Shown piece after piece: positions 12,129-22,292 of a stretch of 64,000 nt of DNA; position 1 is the first letter of the stretch; every line of letters starts with the position of its first letter. Under the pieces are notes generated by a model. That model did not search any database. It was given only the letters and a program-made list of their open reading frames with translations, and was not told the DNA's origin. The stretch is from Oscarella lobularis (Eukaryota > Porifera > Homoscleromorpha > Homosclerophorida > Oscarellidae): contig NC_089191.1 of assembly GCF_947507565.1 (NCBI RefSeq), positions 62,001 through 126,000 of the forward strand, in the 5' to 3' direction. Position numbers and translations under genes: made by a program.

Positions 12129-13920
12129 TTATTGAATCTGTACCGTTCTAAATTGATTGCCTATAGCCAATTTTTCTTGCACCTTTTTCTCGTTCTTAAA
12201 AGCAAGCTTCGTCGTCTTTTTAGCCACCCTTCGAGCCTGCATACGTATTTCAGTTGCAATCAAATATCCAAGCTAATCATGAATACCTTTCTATCTTCCT
12301 TTGTAGCCTGCTTTCTCGCTTTTCGCTCTTCCGACGTTTCTCCTTTGCGTCTCTCAGTCAGAGCACTGGCACTAGCAGGAGTTGACTCAACCTCATTCAC
12401 ATGACCCTCCTTTTCATATTTTTTCCTCCTTGACTAAAATAAAATAAAATAACCCTATCTGTCTGTGGAATAACATCACTTCTCCCCTACATTCGATGAA
12501 GGTTCTTTTATCTTAGTCGGATGATTATACAAAGTAGAATAAGTGCCTAGAAAATCCACGTTAATTAAATGCCCTCACCTGACCATTTTATATGGTGTTT
12601 CCCTTACTTAGAACTGACTCACAATCCCACTTCTCATCAGGACGAGAAACGCGAAGGCTAACTAGTTCTTTCTCATCGTCTTCAGAATCAAAATCAATAG
12701 CGCGAGTGCATTTAGTAGATTCACTTGGTTGAATATTTAATCTGGGAGATAATAGTATTGGATACACTATTGGACGAGATACTATGCCCTCTACGTTTCA
12801 TTTTTCGCTTTTTCTTCCTGCTGGATAAATTCATCTATTGCCTGAGCTACAGCGAGATTATTAGCTGATTCATCCGCCCCTTCTATGTCATCCATATCAA
12901 GAGCCCCAATTTCATTCTCGTCATATTCTTCCATTAACTGCAAAACAAATAGCCAAACAGCAAGAAAACGTCATAGCACTTGGACTACCCTCTCGAATCT
13001 TTGATCCAACGTAGTCAAACCTAAAACTCATATAGAGAACTTTGATACAATGTAATAGTATAAAATACCTTCGTTTCTTTTAATCACAGACGATGTCATG
13101 GAGTATTCAGTAAAATGAGACTTGGAATCTTCTGCTCTATTCCAATCTAAAGAGCCTATGGAATCAGCATCAGTGTCTTCTTCCTCTTCATCCTCATCCC
13201 CTTCTTCCGCTTCACTAAAATCAGCCAAGTCTCTAATTAATTAATTAATTATCAATTTTGTATATACCCACCTCTCTTCTTCTTCTTCAAGGCATTGCCC
13301 CCCAGCCTATGATTAATTAATTAATTAATAGAAACAGTCAGGTAAGAGAATACCTTCTGAATAAAATCATCATCTAATTCTTCCTCGCAATCTTCCCCAT
13401 CTAAAGCAGCAACAATATCCGGATCCCAATCCGGTTGCGGACCTAATAACCATTACACATATCCTATATTCCCCATAGGAATAGTTTAGCATACCAACAA
13501 TAGGAGCAGCTTTATTCAACAAGCCCACGTCTTCTTCTCTCTCTGAGGGTAAGACGTCTTCTGGTAAGTGTATTTTCACCGATTTTTTCTGTTTCTCTTT
13601 TTCTATCAATTCTCCAGTGGCGGGAACGTAGTCTCTGCCCGTTCGACTGCGCAAGTGCTGCATGTAGTCATAATCGTCGTCGAAAAATATTCCGTAGTCA
13701 TTTTGAGCGGATTTTTGAGTCGCCGTCGCTTCCTGTTTCGATTCTGTGGGTGAGTGTACCTCCGATTGAGTCGGATTGGTGTCTATAGGAACAAAAACTC
13801 GCTGGGCACTCTCCTCGTCTGCTTGTAGTGGATCTTTTTGGCTTCGATGAACCAATCGAAACGTCTGAGCCGATTTCTTGTCGATAAACGGCTTCTTTTT
13901 CCTGCCCTGTTATAAAATAC
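12129..13920 (-). CDS. LTV1: LTV1, 40S ribosome biogenesis factor
   Basis: Conserved late assembly factor of the small ribosomal subunit. The N-terminal exon gives KKKPFIDKKSAQTFRLVHRS then QKDPLQADEESAQRVFVP and GIFFDDDYDYMQHLRSRTG, the diagnostic block. EEDVGLLNKAAPIVG follows. Middle exons (13028-13228) give the acidic region and HFTEYSMTSSVIKRNE. The C-terminal exons give ERRKGETSEERKARKQATKE and KKTTKLAFKNEKKVQEKL, ending in TAA at 12129-12131. The first few residues are not resolved: the exon holding KKKPF is preceded by a CAG acceptor at about 13907, and the initiating ATG lies in a small upstream exon not clearly identified. AATAAA overlaps the stop codon (CAATAAAG). Divergent from SLC25A32. 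Confidence 0.93.
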
Positions 13921-14105
13921 ATTCTTTAGAAGACTTACGAAATGTTAGAGCAACTGCTGGACCATTTTAGACGAAGAAGAAACGAAAATACGTCGAAAAT
14001 ATCCGGGCTAACGCTAACGTGCGCGTTATTCAAGAAACGATTCCTTTCGACTTTCTTTCATCCGCGTTTATCGAAGCAATCGAGCACGTCTGCGAGTCTT
14101 TCTCG

Positions 14106-15035
14106 ATGCCAATCGACGCGCAAGAGTCTAGAATGTCGGCGTGGACAAACCACATTCGCTACGAACAATTCGTCGCGGGTCTAGCCGGCGGCGCAATCTC
14201 CACACTCGCTCTCCAGCCACTCGATCTCATCAAAGTGCGCCTCCAAGTCCACGACGGACTGACATCGCGTCGAAAAGCATACAAAAGCATACGCGAAGCA
14301 TTCGGACGCATCAAAAGCGAATGGGGCCCCCTTGGTCTCTGGCAAGGCGCCAGTCCTAACGTTATAGCCGTCGGCTCGGCGTGGGGTCTCTATTTCCTCG
14401 GTTATAACACACTTAAAGGCTACATACAAAGTCGCCAACCGAACGAACCTCTACGCGTCTCTACATCGCTTCTGATTGGCTGCCTAACCGGCATCGGCAC
14501 TCTCTCACTCACAAATCCCCTCTTTGTAATAAAAACCCGTATGTGCCTTCAGACATTTCGTCCTACGAATGATAGCGAATATTACAGAGGTGTAGCAGAT
14601 GGGCTTCGACGTGTCTATGACGTCGAAGGCGTTCGAGGGTTATATAAGGGATATCTTCCGGGTTTAATTGGCACAACGCACGGGGCAATCCAATTTGTTA
14701 CATACGATCAACTCAAATCACGTTACTATATCTATATGGGTCGGAACGTCGATTCGAAATTGGGAACCGTTGAGAATTTATTATTTGCGGCTGCATCTAA
14801 AACAATAGCCGTTTCACTGACGTATCCCTATCAAGTGGTGAGATCACGTTTACAAGACGTTTTGTTTGAACATAAGGGTATACGGGATATTCTGATGAGG
14901 ATGGTGCGCTATGAAGGCGTTGGCGGGTTCTATAAAGGCTTGATGGCGAATTTGCTGCGCGTGACGCCGGCCTGCTGCATAACATTTCTAGTTTATGAAA
15001 ATGTTTATTACCTTCTCAAGAAAAACGCCAAATAA
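14106..15035 (+). CDS. SLC25A32: mitochondrial carrier, SLC25A32 (folate/FAD transporter)
   Basis: Inner-mitochondrial-membrane carrier with three repeats, each with the Px[D/E]xx[K/R] signature: PLDLIKVR, PLFVIKTR and PYQVVRSR. Strong SLC25A32 blocks: HIRYEQFVAGLAGG near the start, GLWQGASPNVIAVGSAWGLY, GVRGLYKGYLPGLIGTTHGA, and EGVGGFYKGLMANLLRVTPA followed by CCITFLVYENV. The family moves folate or FAD into the matrix. Intronless, about 309 residues from ATG 14106; a second candidate start at 14133 (MSAWTNHIRYEQ) fits the usual N-terminus better. The upstream GTG-initiated extension is not supported. A purine microsatellite follows at 15070-15091. Confidence 0.92.
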   Translation: MPIDAQESRMSAWTNHIRYEQFVAGLAGGAISTLALQPLDLIKVRLQVHDGLTSRRKAYKSIREAFGRIKSEWGPLGLWQGASPNVIAVGSAWGLYFLGYNTLKGYIQSRQPNEPLRVSTSLLIGCLTGIGTLSLTNPLFVIKTRMCLQTFRPTNDSEYYRGVADGLRRVYDVEGVRGLYKGYLPGLIGTTHGAIQFVTYDQLKSRYYIYMGRNVDSKLGTVENLLFAAASKTIAVSLTYPYQVVRSRLQDVLFEHKGIRDILMRMVRYEGVGGFYKGLMANLLRVTPACCITFLVYENVYYLLKKNAK

Positions 15036-15069
15036 GCAATACTAATAAATATGGCACACGCAATGAAGC

Positions 15070-15091
15070 AGAGAGAGAGAGAGAGAGAGAA
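15070..15091. repeat. (GA)n microsatellite
   Basis: About eleven GA dinucleotides between the convergent 3' ends of SLC25A32 and the SMAP gene. Confidence 0.9.
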
Positions 15092-15111
15092 AAAAACATG
15101 AAGAGAGTCTT

Positions 15112-16588
15112 TTATTGCCAGAGTTGATTGCTCATTGTGTGGCCAGTTGTAGCTGTCATGTTTCTCTGTTGAACGGGACTTGGCCATCCGCCACTGTTTC
15201 CCATTCCCCCCATTAGAGAGCCGTGTTGGCCTTGCTGTTGCTCAAGACGAAGTCGAGCCATTTGCTGTTGAACCTGCTGAGCCTAGAAAGCCCCCAAAAT
15301 AATAATTATTAATAATCATTAATAATTATTTACTTGTAAGAATTGCTGCTGTTGCATTTGCTGATACTGTAGCTGCTGTTGTGTGTAGACGGACATGGGA
15401 TTTGCCCCGTATGATCCCATTCCCATTTGCCCCGCAGCAGCTGGCATCATCCTGGCTTGTTGCTGGCCTACAAATCCGGGATACTGCTGTTGTTGTTGCT
15501 GTTGAGCTCCATAGAGAGACATAATGGAGTCTTTCTGTTGAGAAACGGCTGGATTTCCGGCAGCAGAAGCCATCTGTCCACTACTATTCGCTCCATCACC
15601 CCCCATAAAGAGTAAGTCGACACTGGGTTTTGAAGTAGCAACATTGGCGGGACTTGGCGCGGCTCCAAGAAGATCAGGCGCCGGTTTTGATGGAGCTGGA
15701 GGCTGACTGATTGGAGCAGGAGACTTTGACAAATGTCTCGGTTGTTGTTTCGGTGGCTGAGTCACCACAGTAGTCTTGACTGTCTTGACAGGAGCCTACG
15801 TAATAACAGAGCCCCTCTCACGGTAGCCATGGTAATGTACCGCGTTTGATATGAACTCACCTTCTTGACTGGAGCCGGAGATTGTCGCGGTTTCTTCTCT
15901 TTCTTTTCCTTAGGCTTCGGTTGCGGACGCAAGGCGAGATAAAAATAATTAGGGGTTCCGAGCCACGCCTTGTTTGAGTCACCTTCCCGGAAGAATCGGC
16001 GGGTGATCGACGTGGAATGAATTTTTTCTGTTCATACTTGGCGCGTATGAACGTCTCGGCGGAACTGGGGTACGCGTTTACGCGAAAAAAAGACGAGAAA
16101 AAGAGCGTACGTGTACGTACTAATCGTCGACGGGTCTTCGCATCGATTCGGGCATATTGCACTCGTAGAAATCGTTCACAATGCCGTTTCCTTTCGCCGA
16201 AATGCTCTAAGGGTGATCGTGAATGAAAGAGAGGGGTACGGGAAGCGCGCTACCTCGATCTGTTCCTCTGTCCACGTGTCTAAATTGACCGACTTCACCT
16301 TCGAGATGTGAACGCCCAAATTGCGATGAATTCCCGCGCATCGTATGCAGACGTACACGCCGATGTTCCACGATGCCCAGCGCGGACCTAAAAACAGAAG
16401 GAACCGCAAGAAAACGGAAGTGAATGAAGAAGAAGAAGGACGCGTCCCCTCCCCTCTTTTCTCTTTCGCTTCCTCTTGCCTTTTGCGCCGCAATCGCCGC
16501 ACACTTTGTTCTCTGGTTCCTTCAACATGTCTAGAAGAATCGTTCGGTAGACATCCTGCTTCTTCGCTGCCTTTGCTTTCGCTGTCAT
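15112..16588 (-). CDS. SMAP1/2-type Arf GTPase-activating protein
   Basis: Stromal-membrane-associated ArfGAP acting on Arf GTPases in clathrin-dependent traffic. It starts at ATG 16586-16588. The zinc finger reads [20 protein letters not shown] then [20 protein letters not shown], a C-x2-C-x16-C-x2-C ArfGAP finger with the catalytic arginine in [14 protein letters not shown] follows, as in SMAP proteins. The tail is Pro/Ala-rich ([20 protein letters not shown]), has [10 protein letters not shown] matching SMAP DSILSLYG, then a Gln/Met-rich segment ending NQLWQ. It has about five exons. AATAAA overlaps the stop (CAATAAAAG), as in LTV1. It is a single SMAP1/2 co-orthologue, so no paralogue symbol is assigned. 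Confidence 0.93.
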
Positions 16589-16728
16589 TGTCTCGACAAG
16601 AGCGAAAGGCGAGCGAGACTCGTATGAGTACGGTGACGCATGCGCATGCTGTCAAGTAAACATCCTGGATACCGCACGTCTAACGTCGCGTCCAAAAAAC
16701 ACAGAAAAGGTTTGTAAAATTGGTTAAA

Positions 16729-17199
16729 TTATTTAGCTGAAAATACGACTGTTTTGTGAAAGCTTCCGCCCAAATTGTTGATGATCTTCGGTTCGGGGCC
16801 CCCAACGTTCAGCGTCGGCGTCACAGGAATCGTGCTCACCCGTCCGCAAAAAGCACAATGAAATTCGATTTTTGTCGCCGCTTTCGAGCATCTATTGCAG
16901 CTTACATCGTCGCCCGTTTCGCTGACGATGAATAAGCCTCCGCAATATTTGAGTAAGCGTTCAGCAGCATTTGCCCATTCACCTAGACACATAACATCGT
17001 GCTTCACAAAGCCACACGAGCATTTGAGAGAGAGAGTCCTCATTTCCGTCAAGTCCCCACAGTAACATACGGGACGGTGGGAATTTTCGGGAACCTGACG
17101 GCAGACGAACCGCAACGGCAACAGACCTCTGTCCCCAGACCGTATGGGAGCTGTTAGTTCGAGGTATTCTATCGTCCCTTTATCGATATAGTTGCCCAA
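16729..17199 (-). CDS. unidentified Cys-rich, zinc-ribbon-like protein (5' end unresolved)
   Basis: Open frame of about 156 codons with paired cysteines: CYCGD, CSCGFVKHDVMC, CNRC and CAFCG. The spacing suggests two zinc-binding knuckle pairs, so a zinc-ribbon fold is likely. I do not recognise the family. No ATG opens the frame: the codon at 17199 is TTG, and upstream there is an in-frame TAG that could be an intron acceptor (GAGGTAG). The first internal ATG is in EMRTLSLKC, which would cut off part of the first cysteine set. It is head-to-head with the + strand ORF at about 17217 and the two frames nearly touch. Confidence 0.5.
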   Translation of the reverse strand: MGNYIDKGTIEYLELTAPIRSGDRGLLPLRFVCRQVPENSHRPVCYCGDLTEMRTLSLKCSCGFVKHDVMCLGEWANAAERLLKYCGGLFIVSETGDDVSCNRCSKAATKIEFHCAFCGRVSTIPVTPTLNVGGPEPKIINNLGGSFHKTVVFSAK

Positions 17200-17216
17200 T
17201 CCACGCGTCTACCTCC

Positions 17217-17891
17217 AGAACTCGCTTGGACTCGTCTCAAATAGCCGAAATTCGCGAAAAAGGCGTTAAAAACAGCTTTCTCACCGACGAAGATCTTCAC
17301 GAGTGGTATCGCAGCTTTCTAAAAGCGTGCAGTTGCAAAGAACGTTTTCGCGCGACACCGAAACTAACGCAACATCGCTTTCATTCGCGCATGCGCCAAT
17401 ACGCCGACTCTCAGTACGCCACCGCAAACAAGAAAAAAACGATCGCAGCTCTTTCCAAACTACTATTCGAAGGCCTAAAATTCCCTTCAAAAATCGAAGA
17501 AGCTGAAACGCGACAGAAAATCGCAGTAGGAACGAAAGACGTCACAGAATTGGATGGGCGGGGCATTTCTCCCCCGCCCCCGCACAGTGAGACCGAGGGG
17601 GTAACGTTTATTCAGTTCATACTAGCCATGTGTTGCGTCATGCTTCCGTTTCGCGGTAAAGCAGCCTCAGACGATTTATGCCTCCAATGGATCTTCAATC
17701 TGATTACACGTGGTAAGGAAAAAATGAGCGAAAACGATTGGATACGCGCTAATCGCCTATTGGCTTCCATTCGAAACGAACGTTATAACAAAAAAAAGAC
17801 GTCAGGTCAGTTCCAATTGATGCGAACACCTGACGATCTTGGATTGACACTCCAAGACTTTAGACAGGGTTTGAAGCCTAATGTACCTTAG
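17217..17891 (+). CDS. divergent EF-hand / neuronal-calcium-sensor-like protein (5' end unresolved)
   Basis: Open frame of about 220 residues ending at 17891. The layout recalls calcineurin-B/NCS proteins: LTDEDLHEWYRSFLKACSC resembles the NCS opening helix, GVTFIQFILAMCCVML resembles the strand-helix after EF-hand 2, and LCLQWIFNLITRGKEKMSEN resembles EF-hand 3. The calcium-ligand loops themselves are absent: no DxDxDG loop is seen. So it is probably a non-calcium-binding relative, or the likeness is chance. No ATG opens the frame; CTCCAG at about 17211-17216 could be an intron acceptor, implying an upstream exon that would lie opposite the Cys-rich ORF. Confidence 0.4.
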   Translation, partial: RTRLDSSQIAEIREKGVKNSFLTDEDLHEWYRSFLKACSCKERFRATPKLTQHRFHSRMRQYADSQYATANKKKTIAALSKLLFEGLKFPSKIEEAETRQKIAVGTKDVTELDGRGISPPPPHSETEGVTFIQFILAMCCVMLPFRGKAASDDLCLQWIFNLITRGKEKMSENDWIRANRLLASIRNERYNKKKTSGQFQLMRTPDDLGLTLQDFRQGLKPNVP

Positions 17892-18244
17892 TTGTCTCAA
17901 GGGGATTCTCTTAGCACTTAGATTAGAATGCCCCGGAGACATAACAGGGAATCCTCTACTGAAACTGCATACTTGTGGCTTGTACTTGCACTTCTATGCA
18001 CTCCCTGTGTTATTTCACGAGACCACACCTGTGATACAGTCCAACACTTTTTCAACGCTATGAATCCGAAAGAAGGTCTCCTAGTACACTAACACGTGTC
18101 GAAGGCGTGGCCACGCATCCAACCGTCCAATCTCCGGTTGCCGCTTTAGATTGACTTCCGCTTCTGCAACAGCCTTTGTTTCCACAATATTATAAACGCT
18201 GTATTGTGTGTGTGAGTCGCGTTCTCGCGCTCTTTCGCCGCCGG
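17892..18244. other. intergenic, no gene seen; JAZF1 5' region
   Basis: Spacer between the EF-hand-like ORF and JAZF1. One CACGTG at about 18091. No further exon recognised. Confidence 0.5.
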
Positions 18245-18934
18245 ATGGCAGCCGCGTTCGCCCTCAATCGCTGCCTCTGGCCCGCCTGCGGCCAGATCTT
18301 CGCCGATCACTATCACCTCATCGATCACATCGAGACTTTTCACATCGAAACGGACGTCGCCTTTCTACGCCACCAGGAGATCGTTCAACCCCTCGCGCTT
18401 CCTCTATCCTACGTTTGCCGCTTCTTTCCGCCGCGAAGCGCCTCCGATACGGCGCCACGACGTCACAGCGTCGAAGTGGACAGCATCGCTTCGTCGGATA
18501 GCGACGAAGATCGCGCGCAAGCGCCTCCTCTCCCTCCGCGCCCGCCGCCGCCTCCGCTACCGCCGCCCGATACCTTCAAACCCTTTCTATGCCCTGTACC
18601 GGGCTGCGGGAAGCGATACAAGAACGCGAACGGCATTCGCTATCACACGAAACACGGCCACGCCGAATCGACCACGCCCGTTTCCTCGACGGGGGCCCCG
18701 CCTGCGACGACGACGTCGCGCCTCGGCGTAGGCGCTCGAAAACATCAATGCGAAACGTGTCGACGCGTTTTTCGTCATCAGGCGGCGTTGCGAGAGCACG
18801 TGGCAGCCGAACATCGCGTCTCCGCCGCCGCGTGCTCTTATCCCGTCGCCGTTCTCCCGTTGCCCGCTCATTTCGGTCGACCAGCGCCTCCCTATCCTCA
18901 CAAAGACAAAGACATCGTCGCCTCTCCTTTGTGA
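18245..18934 (+). CDS. JAZF1: JAZF1-like C2H2 zinc-finger protein
   Basis: Nuclear zinc-finger cofactor (in vertebrates JAZF1 is an NR2C2 partner and NuA4/TIP60 subunit). It starts at ATG 18245. Finger 1 is CLWPACGQIFADHYHLIDHI followed by ETFHIETD, then QPLALPLSYVCRFF, as in JAZF1 (SYINRF). The middle is a Ser/Asp and Pro-rich linker. The second finger is FLCPVPGCGKRYKNANGIRY then HTKHGH, nearly identical to the vertebrate motif. The third is HQCETCRRVFRHQAALREHV followed by AAEH. The protein has 229 residues, similar to vertebrate JAZF1 (243), and is intronless here. Downstream to about 19160 is pyrimidine-rich 3'UTR-like sequence. Confidence 0.88.
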   Translation: MAAAFALNRCLWPACGQIFADHYHLIDHIETFHIETDVAFLRHQEIVQPLALPLSYVCRFFPPRSASDTAPRRHSVEVDSIASSDSDEDRAQAPPLPPRPPPPPLPPPDTFKPFLCPVPGCGKRYKNANGIRYHTKHGHAESTTPVSSTGAPPATTTSRLGVGARKHQCETCRRVFRHQAALREHVAAEHRVSAAACSYPVAVLPLPAHFGRPAPPYPHKDKDIVASPL

Positions 18935-19262
18935 CGAATTTATTATTGACTTATTCGTCTCGTGGTTTGTCTTCTCTCTCTCTCTCTTCCTCTCCCAGGC
19001 CCCGTCTCTTTTTTTTTCTATTTACTTTTTCACGCACGACTGTCTGCACTTGTGATTGATTATCAGTGTGGATCACTTAGGACTCGTTTTGAGTGTTCGT
19101 ATTGTGTCTCATCTCTCGCTCTCTCTATATAAGAGGATATTGAAATGATGACTGACTCTCATATTCTTTTAGCCGCACGAAAAAAGTCAATCATGTACAG
19201 AAAACCAAAGACGGTCACACAGGGATCAAAAGAGGTACGAGTTTCTACACTATATGCATAAT
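18935..19262. other. intergenic / 3'UTRs, no gene seen
   Basis: Convergent 3' ends of JAZF1 and the CARD gene. CT-rich stretch near 18970-19020 (TCTCTCTCTCTCTT). No further exon seen. Confidence 0.5.
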
Positions 19263-21296
19263 TCATTTTTGGCGGATTCGTTCAATTAGATCTAATGCAG
19301 CTACAGCAGCGAGTCGATCACAGTAGGGTTGCAAGCGAGGTTCCGGGCATTTATCACTGTAGCAGCCCACAAATCCGTCCACCTAAAATGAGGTAAGATC
19401 CACCATGTAGTATACTTATTTCCTTACCGCCTTTATGGAAGCAAATAGCAATTGCTTTCGCGTCGCGTCAACAGCTTTATAAAATTCACATGTTGAGGAG
19501 TCAATTCCAACAATGTTTTCACGTTCCTTGGAAATGTGTTACAATGTAGGCTCACTTCCTTTCTTCTTTCTCTCCTACCTTCTCTATTTCTTGTTTGGAT
19601 GTGAAAGAAGCAACGTGAAGTCGCGGGTGTTCTCTGACGTCACTTTCTAGTTCCGTTTCTACATTGATAGCCATCTCTTCCTCTGCTTTTTCTAAAACTG
19701 TCTTGTTTGGCTCCAATTTAGGCCAAAAACCAGAGTCCTGGAAATGTGAATGTATCTATGGAAACGAAAACCTTTTTTTGGTTACTTTGCAATATGAAAG
19801 AAGGCCGCGGTAGCTGCCATCTTTTTCCCAATCAGGCAGAAACTTCCTCAATTTCTCATCATTAGCTTTTTTCCGTTTAGTCACTTTATAATCCCAGTCA
19901 TATCCCGTCTCTTGAAGCCAATCTGATTCGGGTGACTGAAACAAGTGTAAGAACATGGTATGATGTAGCCATGCCATGAAATTGTACCTTCTTCTTGCTT
20001 TTCTTGCCATTTTCCGCTTCCAAAATTTCCAAATGCAATCTGGTAAGCCAGATCATTTGCGCGTAGCAAGATGCAACAGGCCGTGGCATTTCTGTTGCGT
20101 CTGACGTATGAAGGAGAAGTCCACTGGAAGGAGGGTCCTCTCCTCCTCTAAATTCCAGTTTCATGCGTAGTGCGTCCCCCACGCGGGAAACGTCAGCAGA
20201 AACCCCAATTTGACCCATGTCGCCTTTCGATTTAGAATCAAATGCTTTTTCAACAATGCATACGTCCCCGCGCATCATGTCACTTCCATCTTTGTCAAAC
20301 AGCAAACATCTGCCTGTCAATATAGCAAAATCCAGATTGAACTTGGAGTAAGTGAGAGCAAGGGGGTAAACAAGAGATCGCCTCTTTTGATCTGAGCAAT
20401 AAACAAGGTGTATAAATACCTTCTCATCATCTATTGCAATGCTCTAATAAGAATGAGATAATATAATTTTATAGCTGCAGTAAATTTTATTCATTACGTA
20501 ATAGCTGAATCTTTTATCAGCGTCTGAGTAGAGAGTGAGGTCACCCTTCACACCCTTGTGCCTTCGAAGCATCGCTAAAACGGCTTTTATTTGACTCTCA
20601 GTCTCAGTGAACCAAAGAACTATAAGGAGGAGGAGGAGGAGATCCTCTACTAAGTACTCTCAAATGTACATATATGTATCTATACCTTGAAAATTAACCG
20701 TCTCACTTGGGACAGGATGTTCTTCAAGTTTAACGCGATGAACATCGGCAAGCTCCTTATAAGAATTTGGATGCTGTCGTGACGTCACGTAAGGATTATA
20801 GGGACTGAAAATAGCCTTTGAATATTCGGGACCTAGAAAAAGAAAAGTCCGGAAACGTCTTTAATAAGTTAATAGAATTACGGAAAGGATCGCCTCGGTC
20901 TTTCAAAGTTCCGTATAATTTTTTCAATTCCTCGTCATCTATATTTCCGAATGTTAGTTCGTGCCGCGTTCTTCCCTCTTTCATTCCCGGCATATGATCG
21001 CGCAATATCGCTTGCTGTTTATCGGCGACAACGCGACAAAATTCATCGAAGATTCCGCGTCTTTTGAGGCAATTTAGATACACAGCGGAAAGAAGTTCGA
21101 TGCTGCGTTCGGCCGGCGATCCTTTTGCCTTGATGTCCTTCACCTGGTCATCGTCGATGACATGAGCTTCGTTGAGAAATCGCTGGAGTCTTGTCGCTTG
21201 CAAATGATCTCCCGATTTGACGAGATTCCAAGCAAAGATGAAGATGAGCTTCTGATCACGCGTGACGTGACGACTTGACGAATCGACCTGAGCCAT
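19263..21296 (-). CDS. CARD-domain protein with an uncharacterised C-terminal region
   Basis: Starts at ATG 21294-21296. Residues about 15-95 look like a death-fold CARD: LQRFLNEAHVIDDDQVKDIK, then SPAERSIELLSAVY and RRGIFDEFCRVVADKQQAIL, the usual pattern of helices ending in a short hydrophobic 'F..F...L' helix. The rest, spread over about eight exons down to TGA 19263, has no recognised domain. Visible parts include VGDALRMKLEFRGGEDPPSS, SDWLQETGYDWDYKVTKRKK and, at the end, DGFVGCYSDKCPEPRLQPYC. No caspase His/Cys motif, NACHT, kinase or MATH domain is seen. A role in apoptosis or innate immune signalling is inferred from the CARD only. Confidence 0.65.
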
Positions 21297-21543
21297 CGCC
21301 TCAGCGCCAGGGTCCAGAAGAGGACCTTCTCTTATACTGTATGCGATTGAGGGTCCGAGGGACAGGAAGGCTATTCACCGGATCGGCCTGACTCATGAGG
21401 CCCTCGACAGATATGGATGGGGACCGCGATGCTTTCCCGGGACCTTCCCTAACGCTCGCGCAGGGGTAGCGTACAGCGGCGTACAGGGGAGGGAGAGGGC
21501 AAGCGCGCGCGCTAACTCATGTGCTAACTCATGCTACTCTAGC
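21297..21543. other. bidirectional promoter region
   Basis: 247-bp gap between the divergent CARD gene and the EF-hand gene; GC-rich with no coding exon. No CACGTG here. Confidence 0.4.
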
Positions 21544-22227
21544 ATGGCTTTCGGAAGAGCTGCTCCGCCACTTTCCAAGGTACACAAAGCGTTTAGGAGA
21601 AGCTCTACTTATTGGTTGCTTCAGATTATTTTCGAAAAGTACGACTCGGACCGTTCTGGCCATGTCGATCTCAAAGAACTTCGAAACGTACAAAATGGCG
21701 ACGTTTTCTCGCCTTTTTTACACCGTCAATCTGTAGATCGTGTACCATTTGGGCCACAGCATGAACGATGTAGAGTTAGTTGCAGCCATGCGCACTTTAG
21801 ACAAAGATTCAAGTGGAAAAATCACCTACGACGAATTTCAAGTAGAAACTGTATCCACTCTAATAAAATCATCTCAATTATTAAAAAAATAGGCCTGGTG
21901 GAGGCAAGGCCCGTCGCGCTTTGCTACACTTCAGCTAACCGAAGAAGAAGAAAAAAAATTAGAAAGCGCAATTTCATTTTTCAAGGTCCACGAACAAAAT
22001 CCAATCAACTCAAATTCAAAATCTCACTTTAGTATTACGACAAGGACATGTCCGGCGAACTGGACCGCAAAGAATTCGAGCCCGTTTTCAAAAGCCTCAC
22101 TGGTGCCGGCCACCAACTTGGTTCCCTTGACGACGCACTCAAAACCCTAGACAAAAGCGAAGACGGTAAGATTTCACTAAATGAATACATAGGATGGCTC
22201 TTTGACATCGGTTCCTTGAAAAAATGA
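21544..22227 (+). CDS. four-EF-hand calcium-binding protein
   Basis: Calmodulin-superfamily sensor. It starts at ATG 21544 (MAFGRAAPPLSK) and five exons follow. Four EF-hand loops are seen after splicing: DSDRSGHVDLKE, DKDSSGKITYDE, DKDMSGELDRKE and DKSEDGKISLNE. All four keep Asp at position 1 and Gly at 6; loop position 12 is Glu in every case. A longer linker (AWWRQGPSRFATLQLTEEEE) separates hands 2 and 3. About 165 residues, ending WLFDIGSLKK with TGA at 22225-22227. It is not calmodulin itself and resembles generic calmodulin-like proteins. Introns are 45-95 bp with TAG/CAG acceptors. Confidence 0.88.
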
Positions 22228-22292
22228 CACCCACTTTTTTCTTGATCATTCCATGGGGCGTTGTTATCACGTGATCACGCGTGCAATCCACT

